A stretch of DNA of 64,000 bases from Nocardioides sp. zg-DK7169 (GTDB lineage: Bacteria; Actinomycetota; Actinomycetes; Propionibacteriales; Nocardioidaceae): the NCBI RefSeq assembly GCF_013155365.1, contig NZ_JABJRA010000011.1:124001-188000 (forward strand), given 5' to 3'. Below the pieces are notes generated by a model, which saw nothing but the letters and a program-made list of their open reading frames with translations, made no database searches and was not told the origin of the DNA. The translations under genes were made by a program, and so were the position numbers. Below, one piece after another: positions 40,071-50,589 of this stretch (positions are counted from its first letter, which is position 1; each line of letters begins with the position of its first letter).

Positions 40071-40099
40071 AGGGTAGGGCGAGACCTACCCTTTGGTAA
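40071..40099. promoter_or_regulatory. Overlapping palindromes upstream of ecm
   Basis: Two dyads lie 7-35 bp before the ecm start. AGGGTAGG-N6-CCTACCCT (40071-40092) is a perfect 8-bp inverted repeat. CTACCCTTTGGTAA (40086-40099), read on the ecm strand as TTACCAAAGGGTAG, matches TTACY-N4-RGTA, the pattern also seen before ccr and the hydroxyacyl-CoA dehydrogenase. A repressor or activator site is likely; its owner is unknown. Confidence 0.45.
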
Positions 40100-40343
40100 C
40101 TACCTGTGGTCTTTCCTACATCCACGGCCCCGCTCTGGACCGGTCCCGCAATCGGAGAAAGCGGTCGCGCGCATGGAATTGGGCCGGTTGGGAGAACTGA
40201 TTCCCACCGGGGCGGTGTTTTCACGAAGGCAAAATGAAGAAATAGCGGCCCTGCGTGCAACGAAATGGCGTGCTGGCGCGTCATTCTCGGTGACGGAACA
40301 CACCAATGGGCGCGGGGCGCATTCTCGGGAGACGGGCGAAACG

Positions 40344-40658
40344 ATGGAGATCAACTCGGACGGACCGGCTCTCGTGCTCAGCGGCGCCTTCGACGTGCGC
40401 AGCACCAGCGAGGTGCGCCACGCCCTCTACGCCCACCTCGCGGCCCGCGGTGAGGGCGAGGTCGTCGTCGACCTCACCGCCGTCGACGTGGTCGACCTGA
40501 CCGCGCTGAGGGTGCTGGCACTCGCCAGCCGTCGTGCCCACGAGGAGCGCGGCCAGCACCTGGTGCTGCGCGGCTGCGGACCCGCCGTGCGCCGGATGCT
40601 GCACAAGAGCCGGCTGATCCGCGTCCTCGAGGTCGAGCGCGCCGTGATCCCGGCCTGA
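40344..40658 (+). CDS. STAS-domain protein (anti-sigma factor antagonist-like)
   Basis: 104 residues from the ATG at 40344 (MEINSDGPALVLSGAFDVRS), one STAS domain: ALVLSGAFDVRSTSEVRHAL, VVVDLTAVDVVDLTALRVLA, and QHLVLRGCGPAVRRMLHKSR. In classical antagonists such as SpoIIAA the phosphorylated residue is Ser in D-x-S-[GA]; here the equivalent loop reads VVDLTALRVL with Thr, so phosphorylation, if any, would be on Thr. No kinase/anti-sigma gene is adjacent. The 40100-40343 region before it is clearly less GC-rich than the surroundings; an in-frame upstream ATG there (about 40173) gives a non-conserved extension. Confidence 0.75.
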   Translation: MEINSDGPALVLSGAFDVRSTSEVRHALYAHLAARGEGEVVVDLTAVDVVDLTALRVLALASRRAHEERGQHLVLRGCGPAVRRMLHKSRLIRVLEVERAVIPA

Positions 40659-40700
40659 GCACCGGCACCCGGCCGGTGACGGGCGCCGCTCGCGGCGAGC

Positions 40701-40714
40701 ACCGGCGCGCCGGT
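40701..40714. promoter_or_regulatory. Perfect 14-bp palindrome upstream of the adenosyltransferase gene
   Basis: ACCGGCGCGCCGGT is a perfect palindrome centred 28 bp before the adenosyltransferase start. It may be an operator or part of a GC-rich hairpin that ends the STAS transcript. GC-only cores of this kind arise easily in this genome, so confidence is low. Confidence 0.25.
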
Positions 40715-40735
40715 CGCGGGCACTAGCCTCGTGCC

Positions 40736-41311
40736 ATGGTCAACCTCACCAGGATCTACACCCGCACCGGCGACGGCGGCGAGACGCGTCTCGGCGACAT
40801 GAGCCTCACCACGAAGAACGACCTGCGCCTGCACGCCTACGCCGACGTCGACGAGTCCAACGCCGTCATCGGCGTCGCGCTCGCCACCGGCACCCTCCCC
40901 GAGGACGTGGTCCGGGTGCTGACCCGCATCCAGAACGACCTCTTCGACGTGGGCGCCGACTTGTGCACGCCGGTCGTGACGGACCCCGAGTACCCGCCGC
41001 TGCGCATCGAGCAGGCCTACGTCGACCGCCTCGAGGCCTGGTGCGACGAGTACAACGAGCAGCTGCCCGCGCTGCGCTCGTTCATCCTCAACGGCGGCAC
41101 CCCCGCCGCCGCGCAGCTGCACGTCGCCCGCACCGTCGTACGCCGTGCCGAGCGGGCCGCCTGGGCTGCCTTCGAGGTGCACGGCGAGGCCATGAACAAG
41201 CTCGCGCTGACCTACCTGAACCGGCTCTCGGACCTGCTCTTCATCCTCGCCCGGTACGCCAACGGCTCGCAGGGCGACGTGCTGTGGGTCCCCGGCGGCG
41301 AGCGGGACTGA
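40736..41311 (+). CDS. Cob(I)alamin adenosyltransferase, PduO type
   Basis: Adds the 5'-deoxyadenosyl group from ATP to cob(I)alamin, making the cofactor of ethylmalonyl-CoA and methylmalonyl-CoA mutases. It is 191 residues with the family's ATP-binding start IYTRTGDGGETRLGDMSLTT, the segment ADVDESNAVIGVAL, and the C-terminal VARTVVRRAERAAWAAFEV and NRLSDLLFILARYAN. Length and motifs are those of the trimeric PduO/MMAB family. It lies about 0.7 kb from ecm on the opposite strand, so metabolic linkage is likely though not co-transcription. A DUF4240-like gene follows after 4 bp. Confidence 0.94.
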   Translation: MVNLTRIYTRTGDGGETRLGDMSLTTKNDLRLHAYADVDESNAVIGVALATGTLPEDVVRVLTRIQNDLFDVGADLCTPVVTDPEYPPLRIEQAYVDRLEAWCDEYNEQLPALRSFILNGGTPAAAQLHVARTVVRRAERAAWAAFEVHGEAMNKLALTYLNRLSDLLFILARYANGSQGDVLWVPGGERD

Positions 41312-41315
41312 GCCG

Positions 41316-42077
41316 GTGACCCCCGAACGGTTCTGGGAGCTCATCGGCTCCCTCGGTGGCGTCGCCGACGACGCCTCCTGCGAGCGCCTGGACCTCGTGC
41401 TGCAGCGCTCCGGCGAGGGCGACGCCTTCGCCGACCAGGTGGAGGTCCACGTCGCCGACCTGCTGCGCCACTGCGGCGTCCCGGCCGACCTGCCCGAGGA
41501 CACCGACGAGTGGGTCGCCGCAGCGGTCGTCGCTGCCGGGCGCGAAGCCTACGAGACGACGATCGCGGCCGGCGAGGAGCTGGACCCCACCCGCTGGCGC
41601 TGGCAGGACGCGGAGGCGCTGCTCGTCACCGGCTGGAGCAGCCACGCCGCGGCCGTCGACCCCACCCCGCGCGAGCACGACCCGGGCTTCCCGGTGACCC
41701 TGCAGTGGAAGGTCGCCTCTCCCCCGCCGGGGGTGGTGACCAGCTACGGCACCGACGACCTCGGCGACGACCCCGAGACCGGCGTCGTCGCGACCTCCGA
41801 CCCCGCCTGGGACCGGGCCCGGCGCGACCTCGGCGCCGACCCGGCGCTCGTCGAGGAGCTGGCCGGTCTCGACTGGCTGGACCTGCACCTCGTGGTCCGC
41901 GACGGCGACGACGTCACCGAGCCCGTCCTGCACCCCTACCCCTCGCCGACCTCGGTGCGTTCGGTGGTGCTGGTGGTGCCGCAGTCGCTCTTCGCCGACC
42001 CCGCCACCCGCGCCGACGCCTACGTCGAGGCGGTGCAGGCGCTGGTCGCGGCGCTGGCCGGCCGCATCCACCGCTGA
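41316..42077 (+). CDS. Hypothetical protein, DUF4240-like N-terminus
   Basis: 253 residues from a GTG, 4 bp after the adenosyltransferase stop, so the two form an operon. The N-terminus TPERFWELIGSLGGVADD and the following helical part resemble DUF4240, a short domain of unknown function found next to WGR-type or immunity-like proteins. The second half is beta-rich (VVLVVPQSLFADPATRADAY). No catalytic motif or membrane segment is visible. The family assignment is tentative and no function is proposed. Confidence 0.6.
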   Translation: MTPERFWELIGSLGGVADDASCERLDLVLQRSGEGDAFADQVEVHVADLLRHCGVPADLPEDTDEWVAAAVVAAGREAYETTIAAGEELDPTRWRWQDAEALLVTGWSSHAAAVDPTPREHDPGFPVTLQWKVASPPPGVVTSYGTDDLGDDPETGVVATSDPAWDRARRDLGADPALVEELAGLDWLDLHLVVRDGDDVTEPVLHPYPSPTSVRSVVLVVPQSLFADPATRADAYVEAVQALVAALAGRIHR

Positions 42078-42079
42078 CA

Positions 42080-42118
42080 CGATCGGGCCCCTGCCCCGTG
42101 CGGGCAGGGGCCCGATCG
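42080..42118. terminator. Strong bidirectional terminator hairpin
   Basis: A perfect 17-bp inverted repeat (CGATCGGGCCCCTGCCC with its complement) with a 5-nt loop sits in the 59-bp gap between a plus-strand gene ending at 42077 and a minus-strand gene ending at 42137. Its position makes it a likely terminator for both. Confidence 0.75.
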
Positions 42119-42136
42119 GTCCGGGTGCCCGATGAA

Positions 42137-42589
42137 TCAGGCGCGGCGGCGAGTGCTCCAGTCGGTGCCCGGCGGACGCGCCTCGAGCCACGCCTGGAAG
42201 CCGGTCAACGAGGCGACGCTCATCGCGAGCTCGACCTGGCCGGCGGGGCTGGCACAGCCGATGATGACGTGGTCGGGGTACAGCGACATCTCCTCGTGGC
42301 CCTCGGCCACGCGGCGCACCTCGTAGCTGAGCGAGGAGCGGTCCCAGCTGCGCTTGGGGCGCGGGGAGAGGGAGAAGATGCGGAACCACTCCAGCCGCTC
42401 ACCGGAGTAGCGGCCCAGACCGAGCACCCAGCCCCGTCCGGGGCGGTCCGAGCGCACCCGGTAGCTCAGCTCGAAGGTCCCGCCGTCGCGCGAGAGGAAC
42501 CGGCGCCGGAGCACCAGGGCCAGTCCGTAGGCCAGCACGAGGAGCACCAGGACGCCGGCGATGTCCAGCACCCACTGCCACAGCGGCAT
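42137..42589 (-). CDS. DUF2550 membrane protein
   Basis: 150 residues from the ATG at 42589, preceded by AGGAG. One N-terminal membrane helix (VLDIAGVLVLLVLAYGLALV) is followed by RRRFLSRDGGTFELSYRV and a small beta-rich cytoplasmic domain with RGWVLGLGRYSGERLEWFRI and PDHVIIGCASPAGQVELAMS, typical of DUF2550. The family is restricted to actinobacteria and is regularly found right after atpC, as here. Its function is unknown. A hairpin separates it from atpC, so it may have its own promoter or depend on read-through. Confidence 0.82.
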   Translation of the reverse strand: MPLWQWVLDIAGVLVLLVLAYGLALVLRRRFLSRDGGTFELSYRVRSDRPGRGWVLGLGRYSGERLEWFRIFSLSPRPKRSWDRSSLSYEVRRVAEGHEEMSLYPDHVIIGCASPAGQVELAMSVASLTGFQAWLEARPPGTDWSTRRRA

Positions 42590-42614
42590 CTGCACTCCTG
42601 GGGGAAAAACACGT

Positions 42615-42656
42615 CGACCGGTGTCCGTCACCCTACTGGGGGACGGACACCGGTCG
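42615..42656 (-). terminator. Terminator hairpin after atpC
   Basis: CGACCGGTGTCCGTC and GACGGACACCGGTCG form a perfect 15-bp stem around a 12-nt loop, 32 bp after the atpC stop, followed on the minus strand by a short T-rich tail (TGTTTTTCCCC). It probably ends the atp operon. Confidence 0.7.
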
Positions 42657-42687
42657 GCGTCGGGGTCGGAACCGGGTGACCGGAGTC

Positions 42688-43089
42688 CTAGGAGGCGCGC
42701 TCCACGGCGCGGATCCGGGCCTCGGCGCGACGGATGTGCGCCTCGGCCTCGCTCGGCTCCACGATCGCGTAGGCCTCCTCGAGGTCCGCTCGGGCCGCGT
42801 CCACGTCGATCTCGTTGGACAGCAGCGCGTGCGGGGAGAGGACCGAGACGCGGTTGTCCGCGACGGAGAGGAAGCCCCCGTCCGCCGCGGCGATCACGAC
42901 CTCGTCACCCGTCGTGACGATCTCCACGACGGCGTGCACGAGCAGCGAGAGCATCGGCGCGTGCCCGGGGAGCACGCCCACGTCGCCCTCGGTCGTGCGG
43001 GCGATGACCATGTTGGCCTCGCCCGACCAGACCACGCGGTCCGCTGCGACGAGCTCCACGTGCAGAGCGTTGCCGTTGTCCTGAGCCAT
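42688..43089 (-). CDS. atpC: ATP synthase F1 subunit epsilon
   Basis: Rotor-stalk subunit of F1 that couples and inhibits the synthase. It is 133 residues from the ATG at 43089. The N-terminal beta sandwich is clear (LHVELVAADRVVWSGEANMV, GDVGVLPGHAPMLSLLV, ADGGFLSVADNRVSVLS), followed by the C-terminal helical hairpin (EIDVDAARADLEEAYAIV). The start is 2 bp after the atpD stop. It is the last gene of the atp operon before the hairpin. Confidence 0.95.
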   Translation of the reverse strand: MAQDNGNALHVELVAADRVVWSGEANMVIARTTEGDVGVLPGHAPMLSLLVHAVVEIVTTGDEVVIAAADGGFLSVADNRVSVLSPHALLSNEIDVDAARADLEEAYAIVEPSEAEAHIRRAEARIRAVERAS

Positions 43090-43091
43090 GA

Positions 43092-45466
<2,375 letters not shown>

Positions 45467-45468
45467 GG

Positions 45469-47103
45469 TCAGCCCCGCTTCTGCTTGACGATCTGCTCCT
45501 GCTCGAGCACGCCGTCCTCGAGGGCCTCGGCCTTCTCCTTGCCCGGCTTGACCGAGCCGCCGTCCGAGGTCTCGAACTGGTCCAGGAAGGCGTCGTAGGC
45601 CGCGGTCACGCCGGCCTCGTCCTCGAACTTCTGCGTCTCGCGGATCGCGGACAGGATGCCCGAGTGCGCGCGGCGCAGGTAGTCGAGGAACTCGTTCTCG
45701 AAGCGCAGGACGTCGCCGACCGGGACGCGGTCGAGGCGGCCGGTGGTGCCGAGCCACAGCGAGACGGTCATCTCCTCGAGCGGGTACGGCGAGTACGCCG
45801 ACTGCTTGAGCAGCGCCATCAGGCGCTGGCCGCGGTCCAGCTGCTGACGCGAGGCGGCGTCGAGGTCCGAGGCGAACATCGCGAACGCCTCCATGGCGCG
45901 GAACTGCGCCAGGTCGACCTTGAGCGAACCGGTGACGGCCTTCATCGCCTTGGTCATCGCCGCACCGCCGACGCGGGACACCGAGACACCGACGTCGATC
46001 GCCGGACGCTGGTTGGCCGCGAACAGGTCGGACTGCAAGAAGATCTGACCGTCGGTGATCGAGATGACGTTGGTCGGGATGAACGCCGAGACGTCGTTGG
46101 CCTTGGTCTCGATGATCGGCAGACCGGTCATCGAGCCCGCGCCGAGCTCGTCGGAGAGCTTCGCGCAGCGCTCGAGCAGGCGGGAGTGCAGGTAGAACAC
46201 GTCGCCCGGGTAGGCCTCACGGCCCGGCGGGCGGCGCAGCAGCAGCGACACGGCGCGGTAGGCCTCGGCCTGCTTGGTCAGGTCGTCGAACACGATGAGG
46301 ACGTGCTTGCCGTCGTACATCCAGTGCTGGCCGATGGCCGAGCCGGTGTACGGCGCGAGGTACTTGAAGCCGGCGCTGTCGGAGGCCGGGGACGCCACGA
46401 TGGTGGTGTACTCCAGCGCACCGGCGGCCTCGAGCGCGCCACGCACGGAGGCGATGGTCGAGCCCTTCTGGCCGATGGCGACGTAGATGCAGCGGACCTG
46501 CTTGGTCGGGTCGCCCGACTCCCAGTTCTGCTTCTGGTTGATGATCGTGTCGATCGCGATCGTGGTCTTGCCGGTCGCACGGTCACCGATGATCAGCTGG
46601 CGCTGGCCACGGCCGATCGGGGTCATCGAGTCGATCGCCTTGATGCCGGTGGCGAGCGGCTCGTGCACCGACTTGCGCTGGACCACGTTGGGAGCCTGGA
46701 GCTCCAGCGCGCGGCGCCCGGTGGTCTCGATGTCGCCGAGCCCGTCGATCGGGGTGCCGAGCGGGTCGACCACGCGACCGAGGTAGCCGTCGCCGACGGG
46801 GACCGAGAGGATCTCGCCGGTGCGACGCACCGGCTGACCCTCCTCGATGCCCTCGAAGTCACCGAGGATGACGACGCCGATCTCGCGGTCCTCGAGGTTC
46901 AGGGCCAGGCCCAGGGTGCCGTCCTCGAACTCCAGCAGCTCGTTCGCCATCGCCGACGGGAGCCCACTGACACGCGCGATGCCGTCGCCGGCCGATGCGA
47001 CCGTCCCGACCTCTTCCTTGCTGGCGGCGTCGGGCTGGTAGTCGGCGACGTACTTCTGCAGCGCGTCGCGGATCTCGTCCGGACGGATGGAGAGCTCCGT
47101 CAT
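45469..47103 (-). CDS. atpA: ATP synthase F1 subunit alpha
   Basis: Non-catalytic nucleotide-binding subunit of F1. It is 544 residues from the ATG at 47103. Walker [14 protein letters not shown] lies at about 171-183; other motifs are [34 protein letters not shown] and SISDGQIF as seen in [16 protein letters not shown]. The C-terminal extension after about residue 510 ([20 protein letters not shown]) is the actinobacterial tail that has been linked to suppression of ATP hydrolysis in mycobacteria; whether it acts so here is not known. Confidence 0.98.
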   Translation of the reverse strand: MTELSIRPDEIRDALQKYVADYQPDAASKEEVGTVASAGDGIARVSGLPSAMANELLEFEDGTLGLALNLEDREIGVVILGDFEGIEEGQPVRRTGEILSVPVGDGYLGRVVDPLGTPIDGLGDIETTGRRALELQAPNVVQRKSVHEPLATGIKAIDSMTPIGRGQRQLIIGDRATGKTTIAIDTIINQKQNWESGDPTKQVRCIYVAIGQKGSTIASVRGALEAAGALEYTTIVASPASDSAGFKYLAPYTGSAIGQHWMYDGKHVLIVFDDLTKQAEAYRAVSLLLRRPPGREAYPGDVFYLHSRLLERCAKLSDELGAGSMTGLPIIETKANDVSAFIPTNVISITDGQIFLQSDLFAANQRPAIDVGVSVSRVGGAAMTKAMKAVTGSLKVDLAQFRAMEAFAMFASDLDAASRQQLDRGQRLMALLKQSAYSPYPLEEMTVSLWLGTTGRLDRVPVGDVLRFENEFLDYLRRAHSGILSAIRETQKFEDEAGVTAAYDAFLDQFETSDGGSVKPGKEKAEALEDGVLEQEQIVKQKRG

Positions 47104-47145
47104 CGTCGTTCCTTCTCTCTTTGGTCTTCGAAGTGTTCGGGGTGG

Positions 47146-47957
47146 TCAGCCGACGAGTCGGCGGCGGGCGTCGTCGAGGCGGGTGGAGACAGTGCCGTCG
47201 ATGACGTCGTCACCGATCTCGACACGGACGCCGCCCAGGACGGCCGGGTCGACCAGCAGGTTGAGATGGATCGGCCGGCCGTACTGGCGCGACAGCACGT
47301 CGCCCAGTCGCCGCTGCTCGACCTCGGAGAGCGGACGGGCCACCCTCACGGTGGCGACGCTGCGCCCGTGCACCTCGGCAGCCACCTTCTGGTACTCCTC
47401 GAGGGCCGCCGACACGGTGCGGTGGCTCCCGGAGAGGGCCTGCTCGGCGATCACGATCGTCGCCGGGAGCGAGCGGCCCTCCAGCAGCGAGCGCAGCAGG
47501 CTCGCCTTGGCGCTCACCGTCCGGGTGGGATCGGCAAGCGCGTCGCGCAGCTCGGGGTTCTCCTTGACGGCCCGCCCGAGCGTGAAGATCTCGTCCGCGA
47601 GCCGGCCGGCGTCCGAGCCGACCGACCGGACCAGCGCGATGACCCCGAGGTGCTCGAGGGCATCGGCCAGGTCCCGCGTGGCGATCCAGCGCCGCGACAC
47701 GGCCGAGCGCAGCAGACCGAGCGACTGCTCGCCGATCTTGCCGCCGAAGACGTCACCGACGAAGCCGGTACGCGCCTCGACGGGCACCGACGCGTCGGTG
47801 GCGAAGCGGCGCAGCGCACCCTCGGTGCGCAGCGTCGCTGCGACCGCGAAGAGGTCGCCGGCCACCGCCGCCGCGGCCGGACCGGACGTCATGGACTCCA
47901 GCTCCCCGGCCAGGGCGACGACGGCGTCGGCCGACGCGCCACGGAAGGACTTCGTCA

Positions 47958-47958
<1 letters not shown>
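47146..47958 (-). CDS. atpH: ATP synthase subunit delta
   Basis: Part of the peripheral stalk, joining F1 to the b subunit. It is 270 residues, the long actinobacterial form. The N-terminal region (FRGASADAVVALAGELESM) precedes the OSCP-like core: LRRFATDASVPVEARTGFVG, SLGLLRSAVSRRWIATRDLA, and the C-terminal ATVRVARPLSEVEQRRLGDV with VNLLVDPAVLGGVRVEIGDD (seen as LNLLVDPAVLGGV). The start ATG overlaps the last base of the atpF stop, so translation is coupled. Confidence 0.95.
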
Positions 47959-48500
<542 letters not shown>

Positions 48501-48524
48501 TCACCTCGTCTTGGGGGTCGCGCG

Positions 48525-48743
48525 TCAGGAAAGGACGAAGGCGAGCGCGATGCCGATGATCGCAAGCGCCTCGGCGAGCGCGAAGCCGAGGATGGCGATC
48601 GACTGCAGGCGCGACTGGGCCTCGGGCTGGCGAGCCACACCGTTGATGTAGGCCGCGAAGATCAGACCCACGGCGAGGGCGGGGCCGATCGTGGCGATGC
48701 CGTAGCCGAGCATGTTGAGCGAGCCGTTGATGTCACCATTCAT
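48525..48743 (-). CDS. atpE: ATP synthase F0 subunit c
   Basis: Proteolipid of the rotating ring. It is 72 residues with two membrane helices ([20 protein letters not shown] and [20 protein letters not shown]) joined by the polar loop [14 protein letters not shown] containing the conserved RQP. The ion-binding carboxylate is Glu58 in [12 protein letters not shown], indicating proton use as no sodium-type ligand pattern is evident. It lies between atpB and atpF, as usual. Confidence 0.97.
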   Translation of the reverse strand: MNGDINGSLNMLGYGIATIGPALAVGLIFAAYINGVARQPEAQSRLQSIAILGFALAEALAIIGIALAFVLS

Positions 48744-48826
48744 GACGGTGAGTGTTCCTTTCGGTTTGGTACTGCTTGAGATTCGTTTCTCGGGTGCTCA
48801 CCGGCCCGCTGGGCACGGTGTGCTGC

Positions 48827-49630
48827 TCAGTGCTCGTCGGCGACAGCACCTGAGACGTACATGGCGGTCAGCAGCGTGAAGACGTAGGCCTGGAGGAACA
48901 TGACCAGGAGCTCCAGGGCGGAGACTCCGAAGAACATGACCCAGGCGAGCACGCCGCCGACGGCGTTGATCGGGGAGAACGCCTCGAAGAGGAGGTACTC
49001 ACCACCGAGGGCGAAGAGGATCAGCAGGAGGTGGCCCGCGAACATGTTCGCGAACAGACGCAGGGCCAGCGTCACGGGGCGCACCAGGATGTTGGAGAGG
49101 AACTCCAGCGGGGCGATCAGCAGCAGCACGGGGCCGCGGACACCGGCGGGGATGCAGGTGTGCTTCATGTAGCCCAGGAAGCCGTGCTTCCAGATGCCCA
49201 CGCCGTTGTAGAGCAGCCAGCTCAGCGCGGCCAGGCCGTAGGCGTAGCCCGAGTGCGAGAACGTCGGGAACTGGATGAGCGGGATCAGGCCGAAGTAGTT
49301 GTTCACCAGCACGAAGGCGAAGAGCGTGAACAGGTACGGCACGAACTTCATGTAGTGCTCGGTGCCGATGATGTCGCGGGCGATGCCGTTGCGGACACCG
49401 CCGTAGGCCCACTCACCGGCGTACTGGAGGCGACCGGGGACGATCGCCGCCTTGCGCGACGCCGCGTAGGTCACCGCGAAGATGAGGACCGCCGAGAGGA
49501 CGATCATCACCATCGGCTTGGTGATCCCACCGACGATCGGGGGCAGGTCGAAGTCCGCGGGACCGGGGGGCGTGAAGCCGCCACCGCTGGCCATGGGGAC
49601 GAGCGCTGCTGCGAGGTTCCCAGCGATCAA
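48827..49630 (-). CDS. atpB: ATP synthase F0 subunit a
   Basis: Stator subunit that forms the proton half-channels. It is 267 residues with five to six membrane segments (MVMIVLSAVLIFAVTYAASR near the start, YLFTLFAFVLVNNYFGLIPL, ALELLVMFLQAYVFTLLTAM near the end). The essential Arg is in LALRLFANMFAGHLLLI, and the matching Gln/Glu residues occur in the last helix. It ends in VSGAVADEH. The gene is 22 bp after atpZ. Confidence 0.97.
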   Translation of the reverse strand: MIAGNLAAALVPMASGGGFTPPGPADFDLPPIVGGITKPMVMIVLSAVLIFAVTYAASRKAAIVPGRLQYAGEWAYGGVRNGIARDIIGTEHYMKFVPYLFTLFAFVLVNNYFGLIPLIQFPTFSHSGYAYGLAALSWLLYNGVGIWKHGFLGYMKHTCIPAGVRGPVLLLIAPLEFLSNILVRPVTLALRLFANMFAGHLLLILFALGGEYLLFEAFSPINAVGGVLAWVMFFGVSALELLVMFLQAYVFTLLTAMYVSGAVADEH

Positions 49631-49652
49631 CGCCGTGTCTCCTTCATGTACG

Positions 49653-49886
49653 TCACTTCTTCGAGTCTGTGGGCGGCACGTGACCGAACTGCTTCACGAC
49701 CATGTAGATGCCGAACCCGGCACCGAGGAGGATGCCGATGGCCACCAGGAAGGTCGTCCCCAACCAGCGGTCCGCCAGCCAACCGGCGCCGCCGTACAGG
49801 AGCACTCCGGCCACGATCTGACTGAAGGCCTGCCATGGGTCGGGTTGTGGTCCCTGGCCGTTCTCCGGCGCGTCTTTCGAAGCCAT
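49653..49886 (-). CDS. AtpZ/AtpI-like small membrane protein
   Basis: 77 residues with two membrane helices (FSQIVAGVLLYGGAGWLADR and TFLVAIGILLGAGFGIYMVV) joined by a short loop WLG, the AtpZ pattern. Members are encoded at the head of atp operons and are linked to assembly of the c-ring or to magnesium handling; the exact role is unsettled. Short soluble ends (N: SKDAPENGQGPQPDPWQ; C: HVPPTDSKK) are charged. It is the second gene of this operon. Confidence 0.85.
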   Translation of the reverse strand: MASKDAPENGQGPQPDPWQAFSQIVAGVLLYGGAGWLADRWLGTTFLVAIGILLGAGFGIYMVVKQFGHVPPTDSKK

Positions 49887-49916
49887 TGCGCACCGGACTG
49901 TAGCAGTCGGAGATGG

Positions 49917-50480
49917 TCATCGATCCCCCGCGTCCGTGGTGGAGGCGGTACGGCCCGCACCACCGGTCGGGAGGTCGTAGACGGGGATCCGGGCGCGCAC
50001 GGTCCACACGACCTGCGCGACCATCCACACCAGCGTTCCGCCGATGATCCCGCCGACCAGCCACACCCGGTCGAGGGTGTCCTCGACCAGGCCCGCACGC
50101 TCGATCGCCACGAGGGCGACGAGCAGCAGGAGCACCTGGAGGGCGTAGGTCAGCAGCGCGAAGAGCAACGACGCCGCCGGCATCAGCCCCGCCACCGTGT
50201 TCACGGTGAAGGAGCCGAAGGCGAAGACCAGGACGGCGATCAGTGCCCCTACGAGCACGCCGAGCGCAGCGGCCGAACCGCTCACGAGACCACCGACCGC
50301 ACCGGCCACGAGCCCCAGGCCCGCCGTCGTCGACGCAGCCCACACCAGCACCCGCACGCCGCTGTGGCGGTGCGGGTCGGCCGACCGCATGGTCGGCTTG
50401 GTCGGCATGGTCGTCGGCAAGATCGGCGGCCCGTCGTTCGTGTGGCGGTCTGGCTGTGTCCCGGATGACGCTCGGGGCAC
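49917..50480 (-). CDS. AtpI-like membrane protein at the head of the atp operon
   Basis: 187 residues if read from the GTG at 50480; in-frame ATGs at 50408 and 50390 would give 163 or 157 residues, and none has a clear ribosome binding site. Four membrane helices are visible (VLVWAASTTAGLGLVAGAVG, LGVLVGALIAVLVFAFGSFT, LFALLTYALQVLLLLVALVA and WLVGGIIGGTLVWMVAQVVW), ending in a charged tail. It occupies the position of AtpI, thought to aid c-ring assembly, but sequence likeness to known AtpI is modest. A CRP-like palindrome lies just upstream. Confidence 0.72.
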   Translation of the reverse strand: MPRASSGTQPDRHTNDGPPILPTTMPTKPTMRSADPHRHSGVRVLVWAASTTAGLGLVAGAVGGLVSGSAAALGVLVGALIAVLVFAFGSFTVNTVAGLMPAASLLFALLTYALQVLLLLVALVAIERAGLVEDTLDRVWLVGGIIGGTLVWMVAQVVWTVRARIPVYDLPTGGAGRTASTTDAGDR

Positions 50481-50503
50481 GGGCGCGGCCCATCGGGACC
50501 GCT

Positions 50504-50519
50504 CGTGAAAACTATCACA
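50504..50519. promoter_or_regulatory. CRP-like palindrome at the head of the atp operon
   Basis: On the minus strand the site reads TGTGATAGTTTTCACG, matching TGTGA-N6-TCACA in all but the last base. It lies 24-39 bp upstream of the GTG start of the first operon gene, in the 109-bp gap after the WecA-like gene. CRP/GlxR-type regulators of actinobacteria bind this consensus and often control respiratory genes. Binding here is inference. Confidence 0.5.
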
Positions 50520-50589
50520 AGGTTTCGGAACGGGCTTCTCCGCCCCCCTGCCCGGTCTCCCGTGGGGTGTCCCGAGGCGCCGCGGGCGC

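Noticed and set aside
40065..40343. Cobalamin riboswitch upstream of ecm or of the adenosyltransferase
   Set aside because: Neither leader is long enough or contains the B12-box pattern; only short palindromes are visible.
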